The translations under genes and the position numbers were made by a program. Positions 9,331-16,337 of a DNA stretch of 64,000 nt are shown piece by piece. Source of the DNA: Parvibaculum sp039973015 (GTDB lineage: Bacteria > Pseudomonadota > Alphaproteobacteria > Parvibaculales > Parvibaculaceae); contig NZ_JBDWLT010000007.1 of the NCBI RefSeq assembly GCF_039973015.1, positions 62,001-126,000 of the forward strand, written 5' to 3'. Position 1 is the stretch's first letter; each line of letters begins with the position of its first letter. A model generated the notes under the pieces. That model saw only the letters and a program-made list of their open reading frames with translations. It was not told the DNA's origin and made no database searches.

Positions 9331-10125
9331 TTACAGATAGCCGTCGGCACGGAGACGCTCGAAAGCATCTTCCGACTCGTGGTCCATGGCGCGTCCGGAA
9401 CGCTCGGAGATTCTGGTCGTCCGCAGTTCCTCGATGATTTCCTCAATAGTCGTGGCTGTGCTCGCGACCGGTGAGGTGATGTCCTTGTCGCCGAGCGAAC
9501 GGTAACGCTTGCCGTCCTGGGCGAAGTAAAGCGGGATCGTCGGTATCTGCTCCCGCAGCGTGTAGAGCCAGATGTCGATCTCGGTCCAGTGCAGCAAAGG
9601 ATGCACACGGATATGCGTTCCCGGCGGGAAGTCGGTCTTGAACTGGTCCCAGAATTCAGGCGGCTGATCCTTGAAGTCCCATTGGCCGGTCGCGCCGCGC
9701 GGGCTGAAAACGCGCTCCTTGGCGCGGGTTGCCTCTTCGTCGCGCCGGATGCCCGCGAAGAGCGCATTGAACTTGTGCTTTTCGATCGCCTTTTTGAGAC
9801 CGGCGGTCTTGCGCGCTGCGGAACGGGCGGCCGGCGGCAGCGTGTCGTCGATTTCCTCGATGGAGGGGCAGAGTTCGCGAATGAAGTTCAGGTTCCACTC
9901 CGCTGCATAGCGGTCACGGAATTCGTACATTTCCGGAAACTTCTTTTCCGTATCGACGTGCATGACCGGAAAAGGCACGTGTCCGAAAAACGCCTTGCGC
10001 GCCAGCCAGATCATCACGTTGGAGTCCTTGCCCAACGACCAGAGCATCGCGATGTTCTCGATACGGTTGAACGCTTCGCGAAAGATGAAAATGCTCTGGC
10101 TTTCGAGCTGATCGAGCCGATCCAT
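9331..10125 (-). CDS. cysD: Sulfate adenylyltransferase subunit 2
   Basis: 264 residues, an ATP pyrophosphatase-fold enzyme of the PAPS-reductase superfamily. The PP-loop is SLGKDSNV near residue 32, and the C-terminal family signature SERSGRAMDHE and a closing DGYL are present. It is the catalytic subunit that adenylates sulfate; CysN couples GTP hydrolysis to it. It is the first gene of the cysD-cysNC operon. Two inverted repeats lie in its leader and promoter region. Only the activation half of sulfate assimilation is in this window; no APS/PAPS reductase or sulfite reductase is here. Confidence 0.97.
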   Translation of the reverse strand: MDRLDQLESQSIFIFREAFNRIENIAMLWSLGKDSNVMIWLARKAFFGHVPFPVMHVDTEKKFPEMYEFRDRYAAEWNLNFIRELCPSIEEIDDTLPPAARSAARKTAGLKKAIEKHKFNALFAGIRRDEEATRAKERVFSPRGATGQWDFKDQPPEFWDQFKTDFPPGTHIRVHPLLHWTEIDIWLYTLREQIPTIPLYFAQDGKRYRSLGDKDITSPVASTATTIEEIIEELRTTRISERSGRAMDHESEDAFERLRADGYL

Positions 10126-10140
10126 GACTGCCTTCCTGCC

Positions 10141-10161
10141 CGGAAACGCATATCGTTTCCG
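10141..10161. promoter_or_regulatory. Perfect 8-bp inverted repeat directly upstream of cysD
   Basis: CGGAAACG and CGTTTCCG flank the 5-nt centre CATAT. The repeat ends 15 nt before the cysD start codon, so it overlaps the 5' leader. The symmetry suggests an operator or a leader hairpin that controls sulfate activation. No regulator gene is adjacent, so its binding factor is unknown. Confidence 0.45.
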
Positions 10162-10201
10162 TCACAAACCACATGAAAAAATCGGGATTAAAACACTAAC
10201 C

Positions 10202-10235
10202 CCGTCACGGGTTGTGATTTAATCTCCCGTGACGG
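10202..10235. promoter_or_regulatory. Perfect 10-bp inverted repeat between cysD and the small membrane protein gene
   Basis: CCGTCACGGG and CCCGTGACGG are separated by 14 nt. On the minus strand the stem is followed by a T-rich stretch (GTGTTTT, then a six-T run further on), so it may terminate transcription from the upstream small gene. It could equally be an operator for cysDNC, about 80 nt upstream of the cysD start codon. The long loop makes a classic intrinsic terminator less likely. Confidence 0.45.
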
Positions 10236-10295
10236 TCAATGCAAGTCCGAACTGCGTACAAATGACGAAGCCTGCGCCCCGAATAAAGCAAAAAC

Positions 10296-10607
10296 CTAGC
10301 GGCGGGAGTACCCGTTTTCGCGTCCGAAAGGCTTGCCGCAACGCGCCGCTGGCACATATCTGTCCGCAGTACGCCGGATTGGCCGGAGCCGTGCGGAGGA
10401 GATGCTCCTGCTCCCCCCGTCAAGCTTTCCCATTAACGCGTCGATGCGCTCTCTCATCTCACGCTCTGTCCGTGCTTGCTCCATTTCCCGCTGATTCCTG
10501 CGGCTGCTGACTTGCAACGCAGTGAGAACCACAACCAGAAAGATCAGCCCGCCAATGGAAATCAGGGTCTCCAGGGACATATTCCCAAGGAGTTCAGCAA
10601 CCGGCAT
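10296..10607 (-). CDS. Small single-span membrane protein with coiled-coil, unknown function
   Basis: 103 residues from the Met at 10607, chosen because a GGGGAA ribosome site precedes it by about 5 nt; an upstream Met at 10628 is possible. One hydrophobic segment (about residues 15-31) is followed by a charged helix rich in Arg, Glu and Gln (about 34-62) that looks like a coiled coil. The last 40 residues are basic and unlike a folded domain, which could mean an old frameshift near the 3' end. I do not recognise the family. It is co-oriented with cysD but separated by 170 nt and a palindrome. Confidence 0.5.
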   Translation of the reverse strand: MPVAELLGNMSLETLISIGGLIFLVVVLTALQVSSRRNQREMEQARTEREMRERIDALMGKLDGGSRSISSARLRPIRRTADRYVPAARCGKPFGRENGYSRR

Positions 10608-10883
10608 ATCGTTCCCCATCCAAATCATCCAGCGCGGCCCCTCGCGCGCCCTTCGCAGACTCTATGCAGATTTCGGGCCTTTTCCAGTGCATTGAAGCAC
10701 CAGCGTAAAGGGAAAGAGACGCAGGATAACCGCGGCTAAATTTGAGGCAAGTGACGACGATTTAAGCAGGAAAGTTCCAGAAAAGTGCCTCCATACCTTG
10801 CAAAGAGCCGCTTCCGCCAGAGGCGGAGCTTGTGTATGTAAGCCACCAGCAGCCTAACGAGAGACAGACGGGGACGGACGGAT

Positions 10884-11528
10884 ATGGACAAAGCCATCGA
10901 CAGCCTGATCGCCGGATACCGCGCCTTCCGCCAGGGCCAATATCGCCAGAATGAGGAGCGATATCAGGCACTTGCGGCAAAGCGGCAGCAGCCCAAGGCC
11001 CTCGTCATCGCCTGTTGCGACAGCCGCACGGACCCCGCCATGGTGTTCCAGTCCGACCCCGGCGAGCTTTTCGTGGTGCGCAACGTAGCCAATCTGGTGC
11101 CGCCCTATGAGCCCGACAGCCACTACCACGGCACCAGCGCGGCCCTGGAATTCGGCGTAAAATCCTTGGAAATCAAGGATGTAATCGTGATGGGCCATGC
11201 TGGCTGCGGCGGTATCGAGGCGCTCTATGAGGGCGCGAAAGGCAATCCGCCGCCCGGCGACTTTGTCCCCCACTGGATCTCGCTCGCCGAAGACATCGCG
11301 GAGCAAGTCACTGATAAACATGGCGATCTGGAACGGCACGCGGCGCTGAGGCTGATGGAACAACGCGCCGTGGTCGCATCACTCGACCGCCTGCGCACCT
11401 TCCCCTTCATCGAAGAACGCGAAAACCGTGGCGAACTCCGGCTACATGGCTGGTTCTACGGCATCGGCACAGGCCTCCTGTCGATCTACAATCCGGACAC
11501 GGACCGCTTTGTCGACGTGACGGAGTAA
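10884..11528 (+). CDS. Beta-class carbonic anhydrase
   Basis: 214 residues. Catalyses CO2/bicarbonate interconversion with a zinc held by two Cys and one His. The CxDSR motif is at residues 44-48 (CCDSR) and the HxxC motif is in MGHAGCGG. The Asp-Arg dyad is intact, so it should be active. It is monocistronic on the plus strand, facing the RodZ-like gene. In bacteria this class supplies bicarbonate for carboxylases. The DNA-level assignment is firm; which physiological process it serves is not shown here. Confidence 0.95.
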   Translation: MDKAIDSLIAGYRAFRQGQYRQNEERYQALAAKRQQPKALVIACCDSRTDPAMVFQSDPGELFVVRNVANLVPPYEPDSHYHGTSAALEFGVKSLEIKDVIVMGHAGCGGIEALYEGAKGNPPPGDFVPHWISLAEDIAEQVTDKHGDLERHAALRLMEQRAVVASLDRLRTFPFIEERENRGELRLHGWFYGIGTGLLSIYNPDTDRFVDVTE

Positions 11529-11582
11529 CCGTCACAATTCGGAGGTGGCGGAAAACCGCCATCGTTCCGCACCCGGATTTCA

Positions 11583-11611
11583 CTGTCACGGTAACGTCAC
11601 AAAACCGTCAA
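11583..11611. promoter_or_regulatory. Pho-box-like triple direct repeat in a convergent gap
   Basis: CTGTCAC-GGTA-ACGTCAC-AAAA-CCGTCAA reads as three 7-mers spaced by 4 nt, an 11-bp period. This is the geometry of PhoB boxes (CTGTCAT-N4-CTGTCAT). It lies between the 3' ends of two convergent genes, where no promoter is needed, so function is doubtful. A related sequence occurs at 59034-59062, also in a convergent gap. Confidence 0.35.
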
Positions 11612-11672
11612 AGAAGACGGACTTGTCCCCGGAGCGAGGACAAGTGACCGCCCGTCGGCAGCCATCCAAAAA

Positions 11673-12617
11673 TCAGGAACAGCTCGCGGGACGCTCGCCG
11701 CTGACATAGTCGCGGAAGACCCAACCGCCCGTCCCGTCCTCTCGCTTCACCTCGCGCCAGTAATCCGTGCTGTCATGAGCGAGAAGCGCAACGCGCTCGC
11801 ATGAATTGAGGACGCCGACGGCTTGTCCCCCATTATCGGGCTTCGAGCGGATATAGACGCTGCCGGTCGCAAAATGCGGATCGCCCAAGGAAGAAATATT
11901 GTCCCCGGTTTCTTCTGCGTCGGATATGGCGCTTGCAGGCGCCGAAACGGTTGCAGTCTCCACAGGCGAGTCCGCCCCGGATACTCCCGACACGGACGGG
12001 TTTTCGGATGTCACCGAAACACCACCCCCGCGCACAGCGCCGGTCGCCGGAGCAAAGGAGGCCTGCTGGACAGTGGCGGCGGCAGCCCCGTCCGCCCGGA
12101 CGCGGGAGGTCATGTCTGTCAGTTCAGGCTTCGCATTTCTCACATGCATCGTTGGAAGTATCTCGTTGCCCCTTGCCGGCGCGGCCTGCGCCACCGGCCT
12201 CGCATCCATTGAGGCGACCGCAATATCGCCGGACGGCGTATCGACGTCGACGATCAGAGAAGCTGCGAATAGAAGGCCGAGAACGATGCCGCCGCCAACC
12301 CAGGCAACGCGCTTTCCCGACACGTTGGTCCACGGAATTTCCGGTTCGGAATAATCGGCCCGCTCGATCGTCTCGTGCACTTCTTCGCCGAGGCGCGAGA
12401 GCGGCTGGTCGACATCCACATCGAGATACTTTGCATAGGCACGCGTGAAACCGACCGTCTGCGGCAGCGCAGGCAGGAGCTCGAACTGCCCCGCCTCTAT
12501 CGCCTGAAGATAGATCGGCCTGACGCGGATCGCGTCGGCTATGTCCTTGAGGGTCAGCCCCGCAGCCTGACGGGCATCGCGAAGGGTCTGGCCTATTTCC
12601 TCTTTGTGTCGTGTCAT
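11673..12617 (-). CDS. RodZ-like HTH membrane protein with C-terminal SH3-type domain
   Basis: 314 residues from Met at 12617, preferred because GCAGGA lies 7 nt upstream; the longer frame to 12641 adds eight residues without a ribosome site. Residues about 1-75 are an XRE/RodZ-type helix-turn-helix (LRDARQAAGLTLKDIADAI, then VGFTRAYAKYLDVD). One membrane span follows at about 105-125 (VAWVGGGIVLGLLFAASLIV). A low-complexity Ala/Thr/Ser periplasmic linker leads to an SH3-like domain at the C-terminus (VYIRSKPDNGG, GGWVFRDYVSG). RodZ links MreB to the envelope, but its usual C-terminal domain is different. A cell-shape role is inferred from the N-terminal half. Confidence 0.8.
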   Translation of the reverse strand: MTRHKEEIGQTLRDARQAAGLTLKDIADAIRVRPIYLQAIEAGQFELLPALPQTVGFTRAYAKYLDVDVDQPLSRLGEEVHETIERADYSEPEIPWTNVSGKRVAWVGGGIVLGLLFAASLIVDVDTPSGDIAVASMDARPVAQAAPARGNEILPTMHVRNAKPELTDMTSRVRADGAAAATVQQASFAPATGAVRGGGVSVTSENPSVSGVSGADSPVETATVSAPASAISDAEETGDNISSLGDPHFATGSVYIRSKPDNGGQAVGVLNSCERVALLAHDSTDYWREVKREDGTGGWVFRDYVSGERPASCS

Positions 12618-12997
12618 CCGGTTGTCCTGCCGTTCCGACATTTCGCAAGGGAGGCTAGCCCCTCAGCGTTAACAATTGTGTATCATTTTGTCCTTCATTG
12701 AATGATGACAGACCGAAATTTGCTCCGGTGTGTCGCCATTCCACGACAATGCCGAAATGGAATTCGGCCTGGAGACTGCGGCTTTCCGCGCCTTTGACAA
12801 AAGATGCCCAAAGGCTAAGCTCTCTTCCATGCGAAGCTCGATTGTACGCCACTTCCTGACGCCGGGTACGTTGCTCGCGGGACATTGACCCCGGGCCGAC
12901 GCCGCTCCCTTGCGCGCGAAGTCCGGGGTAAAGCCTCACTCCATTCCCTGAAAATCTGACGGCAGGCCCAAGGTTCTGCCGCAATGAGGATCCCGCA
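12618..12997. other. Non-coding gap between the RodZ-like gene and the Rnk-like pair
   Basis: About 380 nt between divergent genes, with no convincing frame. It must hold both promoters. A TTGACA hexamer near 12794 with TAAGCT 16 nt later is a possible sigma-70 promoter towards the Rnk-like genes, though the leader would be long. A GAGGA ribosome site lies just before 12998. I see no repeat or RNA structure. Confidence 0.4.
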
Positions 12998-13513
12998 ATG
13001 TCCATGCGCGACAACGGCGCCACGCGCCTGCGTTCCCTTCACCCTGCCCCGGCTCCGGCCACGGCGCCCGGCGGCGGCAATCGGCCCCAGCTGGGCCTTC
13101 ACGATTATGGCCGGCTGGAGGTAGCCGCCTTCGAGGAGCTCGACATGCTGAGCCCCATGCGGCCCCGCATCGCGGCGCTGCTGACCGAAGCCAGAGTTGT
13201 GCCTTCGGCCGAAATTCCCGAGGACGTCATCACGCTTGGCACGACGGTGCGCTACCGCGTGGATGGGGACCGCCTCGAACGGCGGCTCCTGACGCTTGGC
13301 CGCCAGCATGTGCCGAACGGACAGTATGTGAGCGTCCTGACGCCGGTGGGCCTGGCGCTCCTCGGGCGCAAGCCCGGCGAATTGGTGGAAGCCGAAACCT
13401 TCGATGGCGGCAAACTCCGCATCGCGATTGCCTCGGTCGAACACCAGCCGGAAGCGGAAGCCCGCGCCCGGATGCCGGATGGGCCGGACGACAACGGACC
13501 GGAGGCAGCGTGA
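12998..13513 (+). CDS. Rnk-like protein with GreA/GreB C-terminal domain (first of a pair)
   Basis: 171 residues. Residues about 65-150 resemble the FKBP-like C-terminal domain of GreA/GreB and of Rnk, regulator of nucleoside diphosphate kinase (PEDVITLGTTVRYRV, YVSVLTPVGLALLGRKPGE). The N-terminal 35 residues are Pro/Ala/Gly-rich and the C-terminal 20 are acidic. It lacks the long GreA coiled coil, so it should not cleave backtracked RNA in the Gre manner. Its stop codon overlaps the next gene's start (TGATG), so the pair is translated together. A GAGGA ribosome site lies 7 nt before the start. Rnk-type binding to RNA polymerase is inferred from the fold. Confidence 0.8.
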   Translation: MSMRDNGATRLRSLHPAPAPATAPGGGNRPQLGLHDYGRLEVAAFEELDMLSPMRPRIAALLTEARVVPSAEIPEDVITLGTTVRYRVDGDRLERRLLTLGRQHVPNGQYVSVLTPVGLALLGRKPGELVEAETFDGGKLRIAIASVEHQPEAEARARMPDGPDDNGPEAA

Positions 13514-13932
13514 TGGCGGCGATAGAACAGGCGGCAATCGCCGCCACCAGCCTCCCGCCCATCATCGTGGCGGAGGAGCAGTTCGAGGAACTTTCAACAG
13601 TCGCCGAACAGCTCGCCCATGCCATTCCAGAGGTGGGTCACTTCCTCGAACGCGAACTCGACCGCGCAAAACTGATGTCTCTCGCGCGGATGCCCGGTGA
13701 CATCGTGACCGTCGGCTCGACGGTCGAATTCATCTTCGGGATGAAGGGGCGCGCCGAACGGCTGACGCTTGTCTATCCGGCGGGCGCAGTGGCCGAACAC
13801 GGGTTCGTATCGCTCGCCTCGCCGGTGGGCGTTGCCCTGCTCGGCATGAAGGCGGGCAACACGATTTCGTGGAGCACGCGCTATGGCGACATGCGCTCGC
13901 TGAAGGTGCTCGCCATCGAGCACAAGCGATAA
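13513..13932 (+). CDS. Rnk-like protein with GreA/GreB C-terminal domain (second of a pair)
   Basis: 139 residues from ATG 13513 with GGAGG 7 nt upstream; a GTG three bases earlier could also serve. The N-terminal helical part (about 15-60) and the GreA/GreB-type domain (about 62-138: MPGDIVTVGSTVEFIF, FVSLASPVGVALLGMKAG) match the full Rnk layout better than the first gene does. It overlaps the upstream gene by one base. The two domains share the SPVG/TPVG-ALLG motif and probably arose by duplication. The gene is followed by a strong hairpin. Confidence 0.82.
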   Translation: MAAIEQAAIAATSLPPIIVAEEQFEELSTVAEQLAHAIPEVGHFLERELDRAKLMSLARMPGDIVTVGSTVEFIFGMKGRAERLTLVYPAGAVAEHGFVSLASPVGVALLGMKAGNTISWSTRYGDMRSLKVLAIEHKR

Positions 13933-13937
13933 ATGAA

Positions 13938-13967
13938 ACGGGCGCGGCGTGAAAACGCTGCGCCCGT
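13938..13967 (-). terminator. Hairpin with GAAA loop between convergent genes, probable terminator
   Basis: A 13-bp stem (one G-T pair) closes a GAAA tetraloop: arms 13938-13950 and 13955-13967. It lies 6 nt after the second Rnk-like gene and 6 nt after the end of the GFA gene. On the minus strand it is followed by TTTCATTTA, so termination of GFA transcription is the better guess; plus-strand transcripts lack a T tract but could still be protected by the stem. Confidence 0.6.
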
Positions 13968-13972
13968 AGAAT

Positions 13973-14407
13973 TCATGGCATCCGGTAGGGTTCGGGCGAT
14001 GCCTCTGGATACTGAGGCAGCCCGTCATCGAGCCTGAGCCACGGGATACGCGACGTCGTCCAGATATGCATTTCTGGACGAAGCGCCGCCGGATCGTCGA
14101 AGGTCGCCAGCGGAAAGGCGAGGCGGTCGCCATCCGCCGGTTCGATGGTCACACGTGTACCGCAGCGCGGGCAGAAATGCCGCTTGAGACGCGGCGAAGA
14201 CTGCCAGACAGAGGTCTCGCCCGTTACCGTGACGGAAGGCCTCGGAAAGCTCGCCTGCACGATGAAAGGCGAAGCCATCGCTTGCTGGCAGATGCGGCAA
14301 TGGCAGATGCGCACCCCGACGGGCGGCGCCTCGATGCGAAAGCGCACCGCTCCACAAGAGCACCCGCCCTCATAAGGCGGCGCAAGATTGGCCGGATGTG
14401 CAGGCAT
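13973..14407 (-). CDS. GFA-family zinc protein (glutathione-dependent formaldehyde-activating enzyme-like)
   Basis: 144 residues, usual for the family. All zinc-binding motifs are visible: CSCG near residue 17, CHCRIC near 36 and CPRCG near 79. The family is named for Gfa, which helps formaldehyde react with glutathione, but most members have no proven activity. It is the downstream gene of a DUF1993-GFA pair, 12 nt apart on the minus strand. Family assignment is secure; substrate unknown. Confidence 0.88.
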   Translation of the reverse strand: MPAHPANLAPPYEGGCSCGAVRFRIEAPPVGVRICHCRICQQAMASPFIVQASFPRPSVTVTGETSVWQSSPRLKRHFCPRCGTRVTIEPADGDRLAFPLATFDDPAALRPEMHIWTTSRIPWLRLDDGLPQYPEASPEPYRMP

Positions 14408-14419
14408 GGTCTGCGATCT

Positions 14420-14941
14420 TTACATCTTCATGCGCATCTGACCGAGGAAATCCACCTTGCCGAGCGGGACGCCCCGAGCGCGGAGAATGTCATAGGCCGT
14501 AGTGGCGTGGAAATAGAAATTCGGCAGCGAGAAGGAAAGCACGAAGTCCTCGGCGGTGAAAGGAAGCTTGTGCTTGCCGAGGCTGAAGATCATGTCCTTG
14601 CCCAGACAGGCATTGACCGTTTCCGGCTTCACCTGCGTCAGCTTCTCTCGTGCCTCCTCGACGACCTTTTGCAGGTCTGTATAGCTCCAGGTGCCCGGGT
14701 CTTTCGGCGGTACAAATTCACCCCGCTGGATGCCCTCGATGGTGCCCGTGGAGTGATGCGCGACAGAGGCAATCTGGAAGCTCATGGGCAGCATGTCCTC
14801 GATGACACGAGCACCGACAATCTCGTTCGGATCGATCCCCTTTTCCTCGCAGAAGGCAGCGCCCTTTTTGAGGAACCCGGAAACGCCTGCAAGGCCCTGC
14901 AGATAGTTCGGGACGCTAATGTCATAGAGCGAAATCGTCAT
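14420..14941 (-). CDS. DUF1993 family protein
   Basis: 173 residues starting MTISLYDISVP, with a GGGGAGAG ribosome site upstream; a longer open frame to 15325 is not supported. It matches the DUF1993 family: an all-helical fold related to DinB-like four-helix bundles, with HHSTGTIEG, FYFHATTAYDILRARG and GKVDFLG. The family has no established function. It lies 12 nt upstream of the GFA gene and is probably co-transcribed with it. Histidines in the helices could bind metal, but this is not shown. Confidence 0.82.
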   Translation of the reverse strand: MTISLYDISVPNYLQGLAGVSGFLKKGAAFCEEKGIDPNEIVGARVIEDMLPMSFQIASVAHHSTGTIEGIQRGEFVPPKDPGTWSYTDLQKVVEEAREKLTQVKPETVNACLGKDMIFSLGKHKLPFTAEDFVLSFSLPNFYFHATTAYDILRARGVPLGKVDFLGQMRMKM

Positions 14942-15142
14942 TGTCTCTCCCCTGGTGCAACGCCTTTCCGGCGCACTCATGATTTGCGGCAGGGGATGCT
15001 CCATCGGACAGAACGGAACCGCAAGCCCTTCTGCGTGTTGATGCCGGAAATTCATGATGAGCCGTAATGAAAAGCTGCAATGGCAATCTGCCAAAGGCGG
15101 CAAGGCGGACAGGTGTTTGAAGAAAGCAAGGAGACAGGAACG

Positions 15143-15730
15143 ATGAACGAGGGGAGCGTCGATATCGCGAGGCTCAGCCCGGAGAACCTCAAGGATCTCT
15201 ATCTGAGCGAACGCGAACAAAGTCAGACAATTCGCTCGCAGCTCGCGGTCCCCGTCACCATCATCTCCTTCCTGATTTTCGGTTATGTCTCCTTTGCGCA
15301 GGAGCTGGATATTTCCCGCTGGCACGAGCCCGCGACGTTTGCCGCCCTGCTACTCAGCCTCGGCTCGATCCTGCTGATCTTCACGGCCATGTTCTATCTC
15401 GGCCGGGTGGAGCGCACCTTCCTCGGCGAAGGTCCGCAAAGCGTGGAAGCGCAACTACGCGACAGCGACGAGGCCAGCTTCTTCCTCGATGCCATACGCT
15501 CCGTCAGGAAACACAATGAAGCAGCATCGCGCAGCCGCGCCCGGGCGTTCTTCCTGCTGCTCGCAGCGCTTGCGAGCTTCATCGTCGCGGTGACGCTGCT
15601 TCCTCTGCACAAGCAGCCGGAGATGGCTCTTGCCGGCAGCGAACAACTGGACACGGAATCCGGCTTTCCGTTTGGAAGAAACGACGCAAAGATTAGAGAT
15701 TGGAGGCAGTCGTCCGTTGAGTTAACTTGA
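15143..15730 (+). CDS. Predicted three-span membrane protein, unknown function
   Basis: 195 residues from ATG 15143, preceded by GGAGACAGGA. Hydrophobic segments lie near residues 33-51, 66-88 and 133-152; a charged helix (about 90-130) separates the last two and probably faces the cytoplasm. I do not recognise the family. The 30-nt gap to the RmlC-like gene and shared orientation make it the possible first gene of the surface cassette that runs to tRNA-Lys, but no motif ties it to glycan metabolism. Confidence 0.7.
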   Translation: MNEGSVDIARLSPENLKDLYLSEREQSQTIRSQLAVPVTIISFLIFGYVSFAQELDISRWHEPATFAALLLSLGSILLIFTAMFYLGRVERTFLGEGPQSVEAQLRDSDEASFFLDAIRSVRKHNEAASRSRARAFFLLLAALASFIVAVTLLPLHKQPEMALAGSEQLDTESGFPFGRNDAKIRDWRQSSVELT

Positions 15731-15760
15731 AAAGCGAAATATCAAAGTCAGCTCCACACA

Positions 15761-16309
15761 ATGCCTGTGCAACAAACGCCGATACAAGGCTTTCTGATCG
15801 TCCGCTGGCCGCTCTTCGAGGACGACAGGGGCTTCTTCAAACAAAGCTATCAAACCGGCGAACTCACGGAAGCATTGGGGCGGCCACCACAGCTCAACCA
15901 GGGGAATCATTCGCGCTCGCGTGAACGGGTGCTCCGCGGCTTTCACATGGAGCCCTGGGACAAGCTGATCTATGTGGTGCGCGGTACGGCGCTGTGCGTC
16001 ATTGCGGACCCGAGGCCCGACAGTCCGACATTCGGAAAGACCGAGAGCATTCTGCTCGGCGATGCGCCGGGCGAACATGCCCGGCTTTTCGTGAGCCGGG
16101 GCCTCGCCAATGCATTCTACTGCTTCACGGAGACGGACTATATCAACGATGTTTCCGCCGAGTTCAGCCCGGAAGGCCGCAAGGGCATAATCTGGAACGA
16201 TCCCACCCTCAATGCCGATTGGCCGGACAAGGAACCGGTCCTCTCCCGCACCGATGCCGCGCTTCCCTCGCTTGAGGAGCTTTATCCGGGACACACGCTT
16301 TTCAGATGA
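15761..16309 (+). CDS. dTDP-4-dehydrorhamnose 3,5-epimerase-like cupin (RmlC family)
   Basis: 182 residues, usual RmlC length. Matches along the whole cupin fold: FEDDRGFFKQSY, VLRGFH (catalytic His), DKLIYVVRG (substrate Lys), TDYIND (Tyr) and IIWNDPTLNADWP (Asp of the dyad). Two positions differ from the norm: HME instead of HYQ after the catalytic His, and LANAF instead of FAHGF, which replaces an active-site His by Asn. No rmlA, rmlB or rmlD lies in the window, so it may epimerise another nucleotide sugar. It precedes the glycosyltransferase by 28 nt. Confidence 0.83.
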   Translation: MPVQQTPIQGFLIVRWPLFEDDRGFFKQSYQTGELTEALGRPPQLNQGNHSRSRERVLRGFHMEPWDKLIYVVRGTALCVIADPRPDSPTFGKTESILLGDAPGEHARLFVSRGLANAFYCFTETDYINDVSAEFSPEGRKGIIWNDPTLNADWPDKEPVLSRTDAALPSLEELYPGHTLFR

Positions 16310-16337
16310 AGATTTGCAATCCGGGTCCGGCGGCCAG

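Noticed and set aside
9318..9767. N-terminal extension of CysNC by 150 codons
   Set aside because: Lies wholly within cysD on the same strand in another frame, and CysN homology begins at MPEASEAK.
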